Shown: positions 6,611 through 12,540 of the stretch, piece by piece
Position numbering within the stretch: position 1 is the first letter of the stretch
Layout of the letters: each line of letters begins with the position of its first letter
Assembly (NCBI GenBank): GCA_003153215.1
Contig: PLXL01000226.1
Span: forward strand, 1 to 12,540
From: Candidatus Dormiibacterota bacterium
Lineage (GTDB): Bacteria; Chloroflexota; Dormibacteria; Aeolococcales; Aeolococcaceae
Length of the DNA: 12,540 bases
Reading direction: 5' to 3'
The notes under the pieces: generated by a model
Database searches by the model: none
Told to the model about the DNA's origin: nothing
The model's input: only the letters and a program-made list of their open reading frames with translations
Program-made: the position numbers and the translations under genes

Positions 6611-7736
6611 TGAGCGGCACCTGGACGGCGGGAACGTCGGCGATGCGGCCCAGCCGGGCAAGCTGGCGTGCCTCCCGCTGGGCGAGCTCGAAGAAGAGCC
6701 GGTAGCTGCGTCCCAGGGCCACCGCGGCGGCGGCGTCGACCGGGGCGCCGATGGCCCGGCTCAGCGCCTGGGCTCCGTGGTGGTCGTCGGCGAGCACGTC
6801 CGCGGCCCGGACCGCCGCCTCGTCGGCGAGGAAGCCGGGGAGCACCCGGTTGACCACGACGGCGCGGAGCGGCATCGACAGCTCCCGAAGCTTGGTCGCG
6901 AAGTGCTCCGCCTCCGCGAACGCGGCCGGCTCCAGGGTGGTGACGATGACGAAGCCGATCCGCGGGCTGCGGAGCAGCCGGCTGACGGCACGAGCGCGCC
7001 GCTGAACGCCCTCATAGAGGGTCTGGAGGTCGCCGACGAAGTCGCCCAGCTCACCCAGCACCTCGCCGCCGAGCAGCCGGTCCGCGATATGCAGGAGCGG
7101 GGCGGCGGCGAAGTTCATGGCGTGGAATCCGGACCGCGAGGGATGGGCGAGCCACGAGAGGAGCCGCGCCCCCACGAAGTCCGAGATCCGCTCGGGTGCC
7201 TCCAGGAAGTCGAGGGCGCTGCGCGACGGCGGGGTGTCGACGACCAGGCAGTCGTACTCGCCCTCCTCGTGGAGCTCGTACAGAGCCTCCATCGCGGCGT
7301 ACTCGTGGCTGCCGACGAAGGCGTCGCTGATGCCCTGGTAGAAGCGGTTGTCGAGGATCCGCTCGGCGACGTGACGGTTGGGGGCGTAGCGCTCCACCAT
7401 CCGGTCCCAGACCGACTTCTGGTCGAGCATGGCCGCGACCAGCTCGCCGCGGAGAGGGAGGCCGGCCTGGCGCAGGCGCGCGGCGGACACGGTCACCGGA
7501 TCGGCGCCGATCCCGGTCATCCCGAGCGCGCTGGCGAGGCGCCGGGCCGGATCGATGGTCAGCACCATCACCCGCCTGTCCGCGGTCGAGGCGATGGCCG
7601 CCGCCAGGGCGGCGCTCACCGTGGTCTTCCCGACCCCGCCGCTCCCGCAGCAGATGACCACGTCGAGCCCGCCGAGCAGGTCTGCGAGGCGTTGCGGGCG
7701 GGCGTCGCGCGCCAGCTCCTCCGACGCTCTTCTCAC
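6555..7736 (-). CDS. ArsA/Get3-like ATPase, second of a pair (Rv3680-like)
   Basis: A 393-aa SIMIBI-class ATPase. The P-loop is GSGGVGKTT at 31-39, with serine at the place of the usual signature lysine (GKGGVGKTT in ArsA/Get3). Switch I is LTIDPARRLASALG (D62-P63-A64) and switch II is VVDTPP (D167-T-P-P170). A long helical region (about 75-160) lies between them, as in Get3. Arsenite cysteines are not evident, so this is not an arsenite pump. The pair resembles the mycobacterial Get3 homologues Rv3679/Rv3680, whose products work together; exact clients are uncertain. Start: GTG at 7736, one base after the stop of the partner gene, in a TGAGGTG context; in-frame codons further upstream back to 7820 lie inside the partner. 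The 3' end overlaps the convergent YhaN-like gene by 56 bp. It is the last gene of the minus-strand operon. Confidence 0.88.
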   Translation of the reverse strand: MRRASEELARDARPQRLADLLGGLDVVICCGSGGVGKTTVSAALAAAIASTADRRVMVLTIDPARRLASALGMTGIGADPVTVSAARLRQAGLPLRGELVAAMLDQKSVWDRMVERYAPNRHVAERILDNRFYQGISDAFVGSHEYAAMEALYELHEEGEYDCLVVDTPPSRSALDFLEAPERISDFVGARLLSWLAHPSRSGFHAMNFAAAPLLHIADRLLGGEVLGELGDFVGDLQTLYEGVQRRARAVSRLLRSPRIGFVIVTTLEPAAFAEAEHFATKLRELSMPLRAVVVNRVLPGFLADEAAVRAADVLADDHHGAQALSRAIGAPVDAAAAVALGRSYRLFFELAQREARQLARLGRIADVPAVQVPLITAPVSALEGLVQVAGAL

Positions 7737-7737
7737 C

Positions 7738-8724
7738 TCAGCCCGCGGCCTCCAGGGCGGCCGCGACCGCCCGGGTGGTCGCCAGTCCCGACCGGGCGGC
7801 GACGAGGGGGACGGCGACAACCGGGACGGACATGCGGGTGGAGAGCCGGCGCGCGAAGGGCTGGGCGAGGCGGCTCAGGTCGTCGGCAAGCCGGACCCCG
7901 GCCACCAGCCCGTCGACCCCCTCCCCGAGGATCGGCGCAGCCGCCCGCGCCGTGGCAGGGTCGGCGAGCAGCTCCACCAGGCGCCGCTGCCGGGGCGCCG
8001 ACAGCGGGGCGAGGCAGCGATTGAGGAAGCACGGACCGAGACCGATGTCGGTGTCCTGCACCACCTTGTCGTGAAGCTCGAGCGCCTCGGCGACGGGCAT
8101 CTCCTCGGGGAGCGCGCAGATGCAGAGCGCGGTCTTGCGGTGGTCGGTGACCATGGCGTCGACGAAGTCCACCTGGGAGCGGAGCATCCCGCCCCGCAGC
8201 AGCCGCCGCATCGACCGGGCCGCGGTGAGCTGGGGCAGGATCTGGCCGCTGGAGGTCGCATCGACCACGATGAGGTCCCAGATCGGCTCGCCGTCCCCTT
8301 CCCGCCGCCGCTCCTCGTGCGCGATCTTGCCCACCATCAGCATGTCTCGCGGACCGGGCACCCCGGTGGCGACGAAATCGAAGACTCCGGCCAGGGGGGT
8401 GAGGCGCGTGAAGCGCGGGACCTTGAAGAAGATCGCCAGATACTCCTGAAACGAGTCCTCGGGATGGAGGGCGAGGACCGAGAGGTTGCGCTGGACGACG
8501 ACCGGCTGGAAGCCGACGGCGGGATGGCCGAGCGCCTCGGGAAGGTCGCCCTTGGCGTCGACCTCGACGGCGAGGACCCGCATGCCGCGGCGGGCGGCAA
8601 TCAGCGCCAGGGCCGCGGCTATGGTGGTCTTGCCCGTGCCCCCCTTGCCGGTGACAAAGATGACCCGCTTGCGGAGGAGGTCATCGAGACGGGTACGCCC
8701 ACCCGCGCGCTGGGGCGGCGTCAG
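7738..8724 (-). CDS. ArsA/Get3-like ATPase, first of a pair (Rv3679-like), non-canonical start
   Basis: The reading frame shows a complete SIMIBI P-loop, GKGGTGKTT, preceded by RLDDLLRKRVIFVT, so the protein must begin upstream of base 8600. From the bcp stop (8733-8731) to the ATG at 8583 there is no in-frame ATG, GTG or TTG. The best candidate is CTG at 8724-8722, six bases after that stop, with AGGA ten bases before it; this gives 328 aa with the P-loop at 26-34. The ATG at 8583 would delete the P-loop and the first helix. Other marks are EVDAKGDLPEALG in the switch I region (about 54-66) and VVDATSSGQ at switch II (153-161). It carries the signature lysine K27 that its partner lacks, so a heteromer is likely. 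TGA readthrough from bcp or a base error in the sequence are alternatives. Confidence 0.8.
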   Translation of the reverse strand: MTPPQRAGGRTRLDDLLRKRVIFVTGKGGTGKTTIAAALALIAARRGMRVLAVEVDAKGDLPEALGHPAVGFQPVVVQRNLSVLALHPEDSFQEYLAIFFKVPRFTRLTPLAGVFDFVATGVPGPRDMLMVGKIAHEERRREGDGEPIWDLIVVDATSSGQILPQLTAARSMRRLLRGGMLRSQVDFVDAMVTDHRKTALCICALPEEMPVAEALELHDKVVQDTDIGLGPCFLNRCLAPLSAPRQRRLVELLADPATARAAAPILGEGVDGLVAGVRLADDLSRLAQPFARRLSTRMSVPVVAVPLVAARSGLATTRAVAAALEAAG

Positions 8725-8730
8725 GGCGGC

Positions 8731-9204
8731 TCAGTCCTGGTCCGGGGCGCCGTGGACGGCGGCGAGGACCTCGGTGGCGTGTCCCTGGGGTTGGACGTTT
8801 CGCCATTCGCGCTGGACCCTGCCGTCCGGTCCGACCAGGAAGGTGGAGCGTTCTACGCCCATGTAGCTGCGACCGTACCGCGTCTTGGTGATCCAGAGCT
8901 GAAAGTGGTCGATCAGGCGGTGATCGGGATCGCTGACCAGGGGGATGCCGAGGTCGCACTTGGCCGCGAAACGATCGTGGCTCTCGCCGGAGTCGGGCGA
9001 CACCCCGTACACCAGCACGCCGGCACGTTCGAACTCGGGCAGCAGCCCGGTGAACTCCCGGCCCTCCAGGGTGCAGCCGGGCGTGTCGTCCTTGGGATAG
9101 AAGTAGAGGACGGCACGGCCGCCCTGGAGGTCGGAGCGCCGGAGCCGTCCGCCCCCGCTCACGACCAGGTCGAAGTCGGGCAGCTCTGTCGTCGTCTCGC
9201 CCAC
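8731..9204 (-). CDS. bcp: Thioredoxin-dependent thiol peroxidase, Bcp/PrxQ family
   Basis: A 157-aa peroxiredoxin that reduces hydroperoxides in the cytosol. The active site is YFYPKDDTPGCTLEG with peroxidatic C44. The resolving cysteine usually found five residues on is R49 here. The only other cysteine is C83 (FAAKC), just before GIPLVSDPDH, in the helix region where some PrxQ proteins (Xanthomonas PrxQ) place the resolving cysteine. The enzyme may therefore use C44-C83 or work as a 1-Cys type. The later parts (STFLVGPDGRVQREWRNV, then GHATEVLAAVHG) are normal for the family. Start: GTG at 9204, because GGAGGA lies six bases upstream; the longer frame from 9282 adds 26 residues with no family likeness. 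It sits between a SirB1-like gene and the paired ATPases, only a few bases before the first ATPase, so it is co-transcribed with them. Confidence 0.92.
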   Translation of the reverse strand: MGETTTELPDFDLVVSGGGRLRRSDLQGGRAVLYFYPKDDTPGCTLEGREFTGLLPEFERAGVLVYGVSPDSGESHDRFAAKCDLGIPLVSDPDHRLIDHFQLWITKTRYGRSYMGVERSTFLVGPDGRVQREWRNVQPQGHATEVLAAVHGAPDQD

Positions 9205-9210
9205 CGGCAC

Positions 9211-9216
9211 TCCTCC
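9211..9216 (-). promoter_or_regulatory. Ribosome binding site of bcp
   Basis: GGAGGA on the minus strand is followed by gtgccg and then the GTG at 9204-9202. The six-base spacing favours the second of two neighbouring in-frame GTG codons as the start. Confidence 0.65.
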
Positions 9217-9224
9217 GAGTCGCA

Positions 9225-9234
9225 GGTACGTACC
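9225..9234. promoter_or_regulatory. Perfect 10-bp palindrome GGTACGTACC in the bcp leader
   Basis: The sequence reads the same on both strands and lies about 20 bases before the bcp start. Just upstream on the minus strand is TAGAGT, a possible -10 without a recognisable -35. It may be a regulator half-site or chance; no protein is assigned. Confidence 0.25.
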
Positions 9235-9257
9235 GCCTACTCTACGAGCCGGATCGT

Positions 9258-9277
9258 CCCGCCTGGCGTTTGGCGGG
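9258..9277 (-). terminator. Six-bp GC stem-loop between the SirB1-like gene and bcp
   Basis: CCCGCC, an eight-base loop, then GGCGGG lie 11-30 bases after the stop of the SirB1-like gene. No U-run follows, so it may be a weak terminator, an mRNA processing or stability element, or chance in GC-rich DNA. Confidence 0.3.
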
Positions 9278-9288
9278 TCCACTCAGCG

Positions 9289-10080
9289 TCAGTTCAGGAA
9301 GGAGCGGAGCCTCCCCACCACCTCGTTGACGTGCCCCCGGTCCGAGGCGTCCGGTGACGCGCGGGCGAGGTAGTCGCCGAGGTCCTGGAGCGCCCCCTGG
9401 GGCCGCCCCATCTGCCAGAGCAGGAGCCCCCTGTCCCGGCGCTCGCCGGGCTCGTCGGGGAGGAGGTCGACGCAGCGATCGGCGGCCTGGAGCGCCAGCG
9501 GCCAGTTCTCCAGGCTCGCGTAGCAGCCCCGGAGGTTGCGGGACATGCGGGCCAGGATGCGCCGCGGCGAGGCCGGCTCCAGCCACCGCGGCTCGACCCT
9601 CTCCGGCTCACGGCCGAGGTGGCGCGCCGCGGCCTGGCGGAGATCGTCGTCCTCGAGCGGCTCCCCGGAGCAGGCGTCGACCACCAGTCCCTCAACCCGC
9701 ACCGCGAAGTGACCGGGGAGAGCGATGCCCTCGACCCGTATGCCGGCCCGCCGGCCGATCCCCATCCAGATCGCGCCGCAGGCGATCGGGGTGCCCGCCC
9801 CGCGCTCCAGGACCGAGTTCAGGTAGTGGGTTCGGGGGTCGCCACCACCGGCCCCCCGCAGGTTGAGGCGGGATCGGAGGAGGGAGGCGACGGCGTCGGA
9901 CGGCCGCACCGCCGCACTGCGGTCCAGGTGGCCGGCGAGGTCGTCGAGCAGACCCAGCCAGAGCCACGGGTCGACGGAGGGGGAATCCTCGACGGCGATC
10001 CAGAGGGCCGCCTCGGCGATGTCGGAGGCGGGGTCCTCCGCGGCGGCGAGGACGAGGCTGCGGGCGTCTGCGCGCTTCAT
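9289..10080 (-). CDS. SirB1-like transglutaminase-fold protein with C-terminal TPR region
   Basis: A 263-aa protein of the SirB1/Transglut_core2 family. An N-terminal helical part (1-85) contains DPASDIAEAALWIA. The family core follows: YLNSVLERGAGTPIACGAIW (86-105), a GIRVEGIALPGHFAVRV stretch with P122-G-H-F125, and VVDACSGEPL (133-142). Residues from about 185 (SRNLRGCYASLENWPLALQA onward) are tetratricopeptide-like helices that usually bind partners. The length is close to E. coli SirB1. Family members are cytosolic and their biochemical role is unsettled; they carry a transglutaminase/protease-like fold, and a cysteine is present here at C101. The ATG at 10080 is chosen over the GTG at 10107, since the added residues (PGRASYPA) look unrelated and overlap an inverted repeat. 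It is the first gene of the minus-strand group, 84 bases before bcp and divergent from dxs. Confidence 0.82.
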   Translation of the reverse strand: MKRADARSLVLAAAEDPASDIAEAALWIAVEDSPSVDPWLWLGLLDDLAGHLDRSAAVRPSDAVASLLRSRLNLRGAGGGDPRTHYLNSVLERGAGTPIACGAIWMGIGRRAGIRVEGIALPGHFAVRVEGLVVDACSGEPLEDDDLRQAAARHLGREPERVEPRWLEPASPRRILARMSRNLRGCYASLENWPLALQAADRCVDLLPDEPGERRDRGLLLWQMGRPQGALQDLGDYLARASPDASDRGHVNEVVGRLRSFLN

Positions 10081-10101
10081 GGCCGGGTATGATGCCCGGC
10101 C
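10081..10101. promoter_or_regulatory. Inverted repeat flanking a TATGAT box between the SirB1-like gene and dxs
   Basis: GGCCGGG (10081-10087) and CCCGGCC (10095-10101) are perfect inverted repeats around TATGATG. On the plus strand TATGAT (10088-10093) matches a -10 box for dxs, with no good -35. On the minus strand the same repeat would fold directly in front of the SirB1-like ATG, where a ribosome site would be expected. It could be an operator, an mRNA hairpin or both. Confidence 0.35.
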
Positions 10102-10140
10102 GGGCACCCCGCACCGCCCGGAAGGCGGGATCAGAGCGAA

Positions 10141-10146
10141 TACACT
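10141..10146 (+). promoter_or_regulatory. Candidate -10 element (TACACT) of dxs
   Basis: TACACT fits TANNNT and ends nine bases before the dxs ATG, so transcription would start within a few bases of the start codon. No clear -35 is present 17 bases upstream. The stretch GGGGTAGGG between it and the ATG is purine-rich and could serve as a ribosome site in a longer transcript. Confidence 0.35.
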
Positions 10147-10155
10147 GGGGTAGGG

Positions 10156-12036
10156 ATGCTGCTTGACGAGATCACCTGTCCCGACGACCTGCGCGGCCTC
10201 AGCCCCCAGGACCTGAACCGGCTATGCGCCGAGATCCGCGAATTCCTGGTGGCCGCCGTCGCCCGCACCGGGGGCCACCTGGGGCCCAACCTGGGGGTCG
10301 TGGAGCTGACCGTCGCCCTCCACCGCACCTTCCACTCGCCGCGCGATGCCCTGATCTTCGACACCGGGCACCAGACCTACGTTCACAAGATGCTGACCGG
10401 GCGGCTGGCGTCCTTCGACCGGCTTCGCCAGCGAGGCGGTCTCTCCGGGTACCCCAACCGCGCCGAGTCCGAGCACGACATCGTCGAGAACTCCCACGCC
10501 TCCACGGGCCTCAGCTACGCCCTGGCCCTGGCCACGGCCCGCCAGCTGACCGGGGAACCGGGCAAGGTGGTCTGCGTGGTCGGTGACGGCGCGCTGACCG
10601 GCGGCATGGCCTACGAGGCGCTCAACAACATCGGCCACCTCCAGCCCGAGCTGATCATCATCCTGAACGACAACGGGCGCTCCTACGCCCCGACCATCGG
10701 CGGGATCGCCGCCAACCTGGGGCAGCTCCGCCTCTCCCCCACCTATGAGGCGGCCAAGGACGCCACCAGCCGCACCCTCCGCCATCTCCCCCTGGTCGGC
10801 GACTCCGCCTACCAGGCGGCCAAGCGGGTCAAGGAATCGCTCAAGCAGCTGGTCTCCACCACCTCGCTCTTCGAGACCCTCGGGCTCAAGTACGGCGGCC
10901 CCATCGACGGGCACGACGTGCTCGCCCTGGAACGCGCTCTCCGTGACGCCGCCGCCTACCGGGGACCGGTCGTGATCCACGTCGTCACCAACAAGGGCAA
11001 CGGTTATGCCCCTGCAGTTCAGGACGATATCGACAAATACCACGGCGTGTCCACCTTCGACCCCAGGGACGGGAGCTTCGCCACCAAGGCCCCATCCTGG
11101 ACCGACCTCTTCGGCGAGGCCCTGCTGGAGGCGGCCGAGGAGGACTCGCGGATCGTCGCCATCACGGCGGCGATGGCGTCATCCACCGGCCTGCTCGCCT
11201 TCGCGGAGCGTTTCCCAGACCGCTTCTTCGACGTCGGCATCGCCGAGCAGCACGCCGTCACCTTCGCCGCCGGCCTGGCGATGAAGGGGCTCCGGCCCGT
11301 GGTCTGCATCTATTCGTCATTCCTGCAGCGTGCCTTTGACCAGATCGCGTGCGACGCCTGCCTCCATCGCCTCCCGGTCACCTTCGTCATCGACCGTGCC
11401 GGGATCACCGGGGACGACGGGCCGTCCCACCACGGGATGCTCGACCTCGCCTTTCTTCGCTGCATCCCCAACCTGGTGGTGGCGGCGCCGAGCAGCCCGG
11501 ACGAGATGCGCAGGATGCTCGCCACCGCGCTGGCCCACGACGGGCCCTTCGCCTTCCGCTACCCGCGGGGGACGGCGCCGGCCGCCGGGACGGCTCTCCT
11601 CGAGCCGCTCATCATCGGGCGGGCGGCTGTCCGGCGCGAGGGGACGGACATCGCCATCATGGCCGTGGGAAAGATGGTCCGGGTGGCCCTCGAGGCGGCC
11701 GCCCAGCTCCATAAGGAGGGCGTCAGCGCCACGGTGGTTGACGCCCGCTTCGTCAAGCCGATCGACCCCCACCTCGCCGACATCGCCGCCGCGCACCGCG
11801 CCGTCCTGACCGTCGAGGACGGAACGAGGGTGGGAGCGTTCGGGAGCGCCGTCGCCGAGCTGCTGGGGGACTCCGGGGTGATGGTGCCCCTGCACCGGCT
11901 GGGCATCCCCGACCGCTTCGTCGAGCACGGGGGCCAGGCGCTCCTGCTCGCCGAGCTGGGACTGGACGCAGACGGCGTCGCCAGGTCGGCGCGTGAGCTG
12001 CTGGCCACGGTGCGGCCCGCCCACGCCCTGACCTGA
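10156..12036 (+). CDS. dxs: 1-deoxy-D-xylulose-5-phosphate synthase
   Basis: A 626-aa thiamine-diphosphate enzyme that condenses pyruvate with glyceraldehyde 3-phosphate to DXP, the first step of the MEP isoprenoid pathway and a source for thiamine and pyridoxal. The length is usual for Dxs. Visible residues: H41 in GGHLGPNLG, H72 in DTGHQTYVHKMLTGR, S113-H114, and the ThDP/Mg motif GDGALTGG from 143 with NN at 157-158 and N171-D-N173. The second domain has the catalytic glutamate E364 in DVGIAEQHAVTFAAG, the DRAGITGDDGPSHHG loop (412-427) and FRYPRG. The C-terminal transketolase domain (about 500-620) has VVDARFVKPID and VEDGTRVGAFGSAV. The ATG at 10156 starts directly at the family N-terminus (LLDEITCPDDLRGL). 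It is divergent from the SirB1-like gene and followed after 15 bases by an EccD-like gene. No key residue is missing. Confidence 0.97.
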   Translation: MLLDEITCPDDLRGLSPQDLNRLCAEIREFLVAAVARTGGHLGPNLGVVELTVALHRTFHSPRDALIFDTGHQTYVHKMLTGRLASFDRLRQRGGLSGYPNRAESEHDIVENSHASTGLSYALALATARQLTGEPGKVVCVVGDGALTGGMAYEALNNIGHLQPELIIILNDNGRSYAPTIGGIAANLGQLRLSPTYEAAKDATSRTLRHLPLVGDSAYQAAKRVKESLKQLVSTTSLFETLGLKYGGPIDGHDVLALERALRDAAAYRGPVVIHVVTNKGNGYAPAVQDDIDKYHGVSTFDPRDGSFATKAPSWTDLFGEALLEAAEEDSRIVAITAAMASSTGLLAFAERFPDRFFDVGIAEQHAVTFAAGLAMKGLRPVVCIYSSFLQRAFDQIACDACLHRLPVTFVIDRAGITGDDGPSHHGMLDLAFLRCIPNLVVAAPSSPDEMRRMLATALAHDGPFAFRYPRGTAPAAGTALLEPLIIGRAAVRREGTDIAIMAVGKMVRVALEAAAQLHKEGVSATVVDARFVKPIDPHLADIAAAHRAVLTVEDGTRVGAFGSAVAELLGDSGVMVPLHRLGIPDRFVEHGGQALLLAELGLDADGVARSARELLATVRPAHALT

Positions 12037-12051
12037 GCGGAACAGGGCCCC

Positions 12052-12540
12052 ATGGGCGCCGTGCTCGTCACTGTCGCAGGTCCGAACTCGCGAATGGACC
12101 TCTCCCTCCCCACCGACGCCCCGGTCGGAGAGATCGTCCCGGCCCTGGTGGAGCGCTGCGCGCCCGAACCGAAGCCCTGGAGCCGCTGGGCGCTCGGGCC
12201 GGCGGGCGGCGCACCGTTCGCCCCCCAGCGGACGCTCGCCGAGCTGGGTGTGGTCGATGGGTCGGAGCTGCAGCTGTGCGACATGGTCGCCACCGGTGAC
12301 GCCACGGGTGTGACGCCGGACAGCGTGCCGGCCGGAGCAGCCGCGGAGGCGGAACGGCGGCGGCGGAGCATCTGCGACCTGACCGAGCGCCTGATTGACG
12401 ACATCGCCCGCATCCGTGCAGGGAAGAACCCGCTCCTCGAATACACGGCCCCAGAGGCCCGGCGCCGTCTCCGAGCCCTGGCTCCCGGGCCCTTCGACCG
12501 CGCGGCGGAGGGCGGCGCCTCCGATCTCAGCCTGGCGGTG
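12052..12540 (+). CDS. EccD/YukD-like ubiquitin-fold protein, 3' truncated by the window edge
   Basis: The frame is open from ATG at 12052 to the last base (163 codons, no stop). Residues 3-78 have the beta-grasp pattern of the YukD/EccD ubiquitin-like domain: VLVTVAGPNSRMDLSLP, then PVGEIVPALVERC, a short WALGPAGG strand, RTLAELGVVDGSELQL. In type VII (ESX) secretion this domain forms the cytosolic part of the EccD membrane component. What follows is less usual: a Gly/Ala/Pro linker (about 82-98), an RRRR patch and a charged helix (CDLTERLIDDIARIRAGKNP) with an ARRRLRALAP segment. No transmembrane helix has appeared by the window end, so a multi-TM EccD tail or an attached ATPase domain cannot be told apart. 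It starts 15 bases after dxs with a weak purine-rich site (GGAACAGGG). A role in type VII secretion is inferred from the domain only. Confidence 0.65.
   Translation, partial: MGAVLVTVAGPNSRMDLSLPTDAPVGEIVPALVERCAPEPKPWSRWALGPAGGAPFAPQRTLAELGVVDGSELQLCDMVATGDATGVTPDSVPAGAAAEAERRRRSICDLTERLIDDIARIRAGKNPLLEYTAPEARRRLRALAPGPFDRAAEGGASDLSLAV

Noticed and set aside
7738..8583. ATG at 8583 as the start of the first Get3-like ATPase
   Set aside because: It would remove the P-loop GKGGTGKTT and its strand, which are plainly coded just upstream in the same frame.
6555..8724. Arsenite efflux (ars) operon
   Set aside because: The ATPases resemble ArsA, but there is no ArsB, ArsC or ArsR gene nearby and no evident metal-binding cysteine set; the neighbours and pairing fit the Get3-like mycobacterial type better.
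8731..8733. Genome-wide TGA recoding to explain the in-frame bcp-ATPase junction
   Set aside because: TGA ends nearly every gene in the window at its natural family length, and Bcp also ends naturally here, so recoding is unlikely. Local readthrough remains possible and is noted in the finding.
7429..9357. 642-aa plus-strand open frame opposite the ATPase and bcp genes
   Set aside because: It overlaps three minus-strand genes with full family motifs; its composition is Arg/Ala/Gly-rich as expected of a shadow frame. The 415-aa frame at 6777-8024 is rejected for the same reason.
1..12540. CRISPR array, IS element, tRNA, rRNA or phage genes
   Set aside because: No spaced direct repeats, transposase motifs, terminal repeats or structured RNA patterns were recognised by eye on either strand.

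Overview
The window is very GC-rich (about 70% or more by eye) and densely packed, with strong G/C at third codon positions, TGA as almost the only stop, frequent ATGA start/stop overlaps and several genes that lack a clear Shine-Dalgarno site. The gene set points to a high-GC actinomycete-like bacterium or a related Terrabacteria lineage such as Chloroflexota or Candidatus Dormibacterota. The clues are a mycobacterial BcpB-type peroxiredoxin, a paired Get3/ArsA ATPase module like mycobacterial Rv3679-Rv3680, an F420-reductase-like dinucleotide-binding protein and an EccD-like ubiquitin fold. No rRNA, tRNA, IS element or CRISPR array was seen. The assignment is inference; no search was run.

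Layout. 2-640 (+) is the 3' part of a HAD phosphatase cut by the window edge. It converges on 744-1240 (-), where a previously uncalled 38-aa membrane microprotein overlaps a YtrA-type GntR regulator. A near-perfect 28-30 bp palindrome at 1256-1285 separates this pair from a divergent operon, 1348-2450 (+), encoding a peroxiredoxin and a translationally coupled NADP-binding oxidoreductase. The palindrome is the best operator candidate in the window and probably links the regulator to the redox operon.

2547-6610 (+) is a two-gene operon for a YhaO/YhaN (SbcD/SbcC-like) pair: a metallophosphoesterase nuclease and a Rad50-like ATPase with a transmembrane hairpin in its middle. A good -35/-10 promoter precedes it. 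Its 3' end overlaps the end of a convergent minus-strand operon by 56 bp.

10080-6555 (-) carries, in transcription order, a SirB1-like transglutaminase-fold/TPR protein, a Bcp peroxiredoxin, and two ArsA/Get3-like ATPases. The first ATPase has no ATG, GTG or TTG upstream of its P-loop; a CTG six bases after the bcp stop is the best start. The two ATPases differ at the signature lysine of the P-loop (K in one, S in the other), as expected of an asymmetric heteromer.

10156-12036 (+) is dxs, the entry enzyme of the MEP isoprenoid pathway, divergent from the SirB1-like gene. Fifteen bases after it starts an open-ended gene with an EccD/YukD-like ubiquitin-fold N-terminus, suggesting that type VII secretion genes may lie just beyond the window.

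Most of what is here consists of known families. The points most worth following are the GntR operator with its coupled microprotein and the start-codon problem of the Get3-like ATPase gene.
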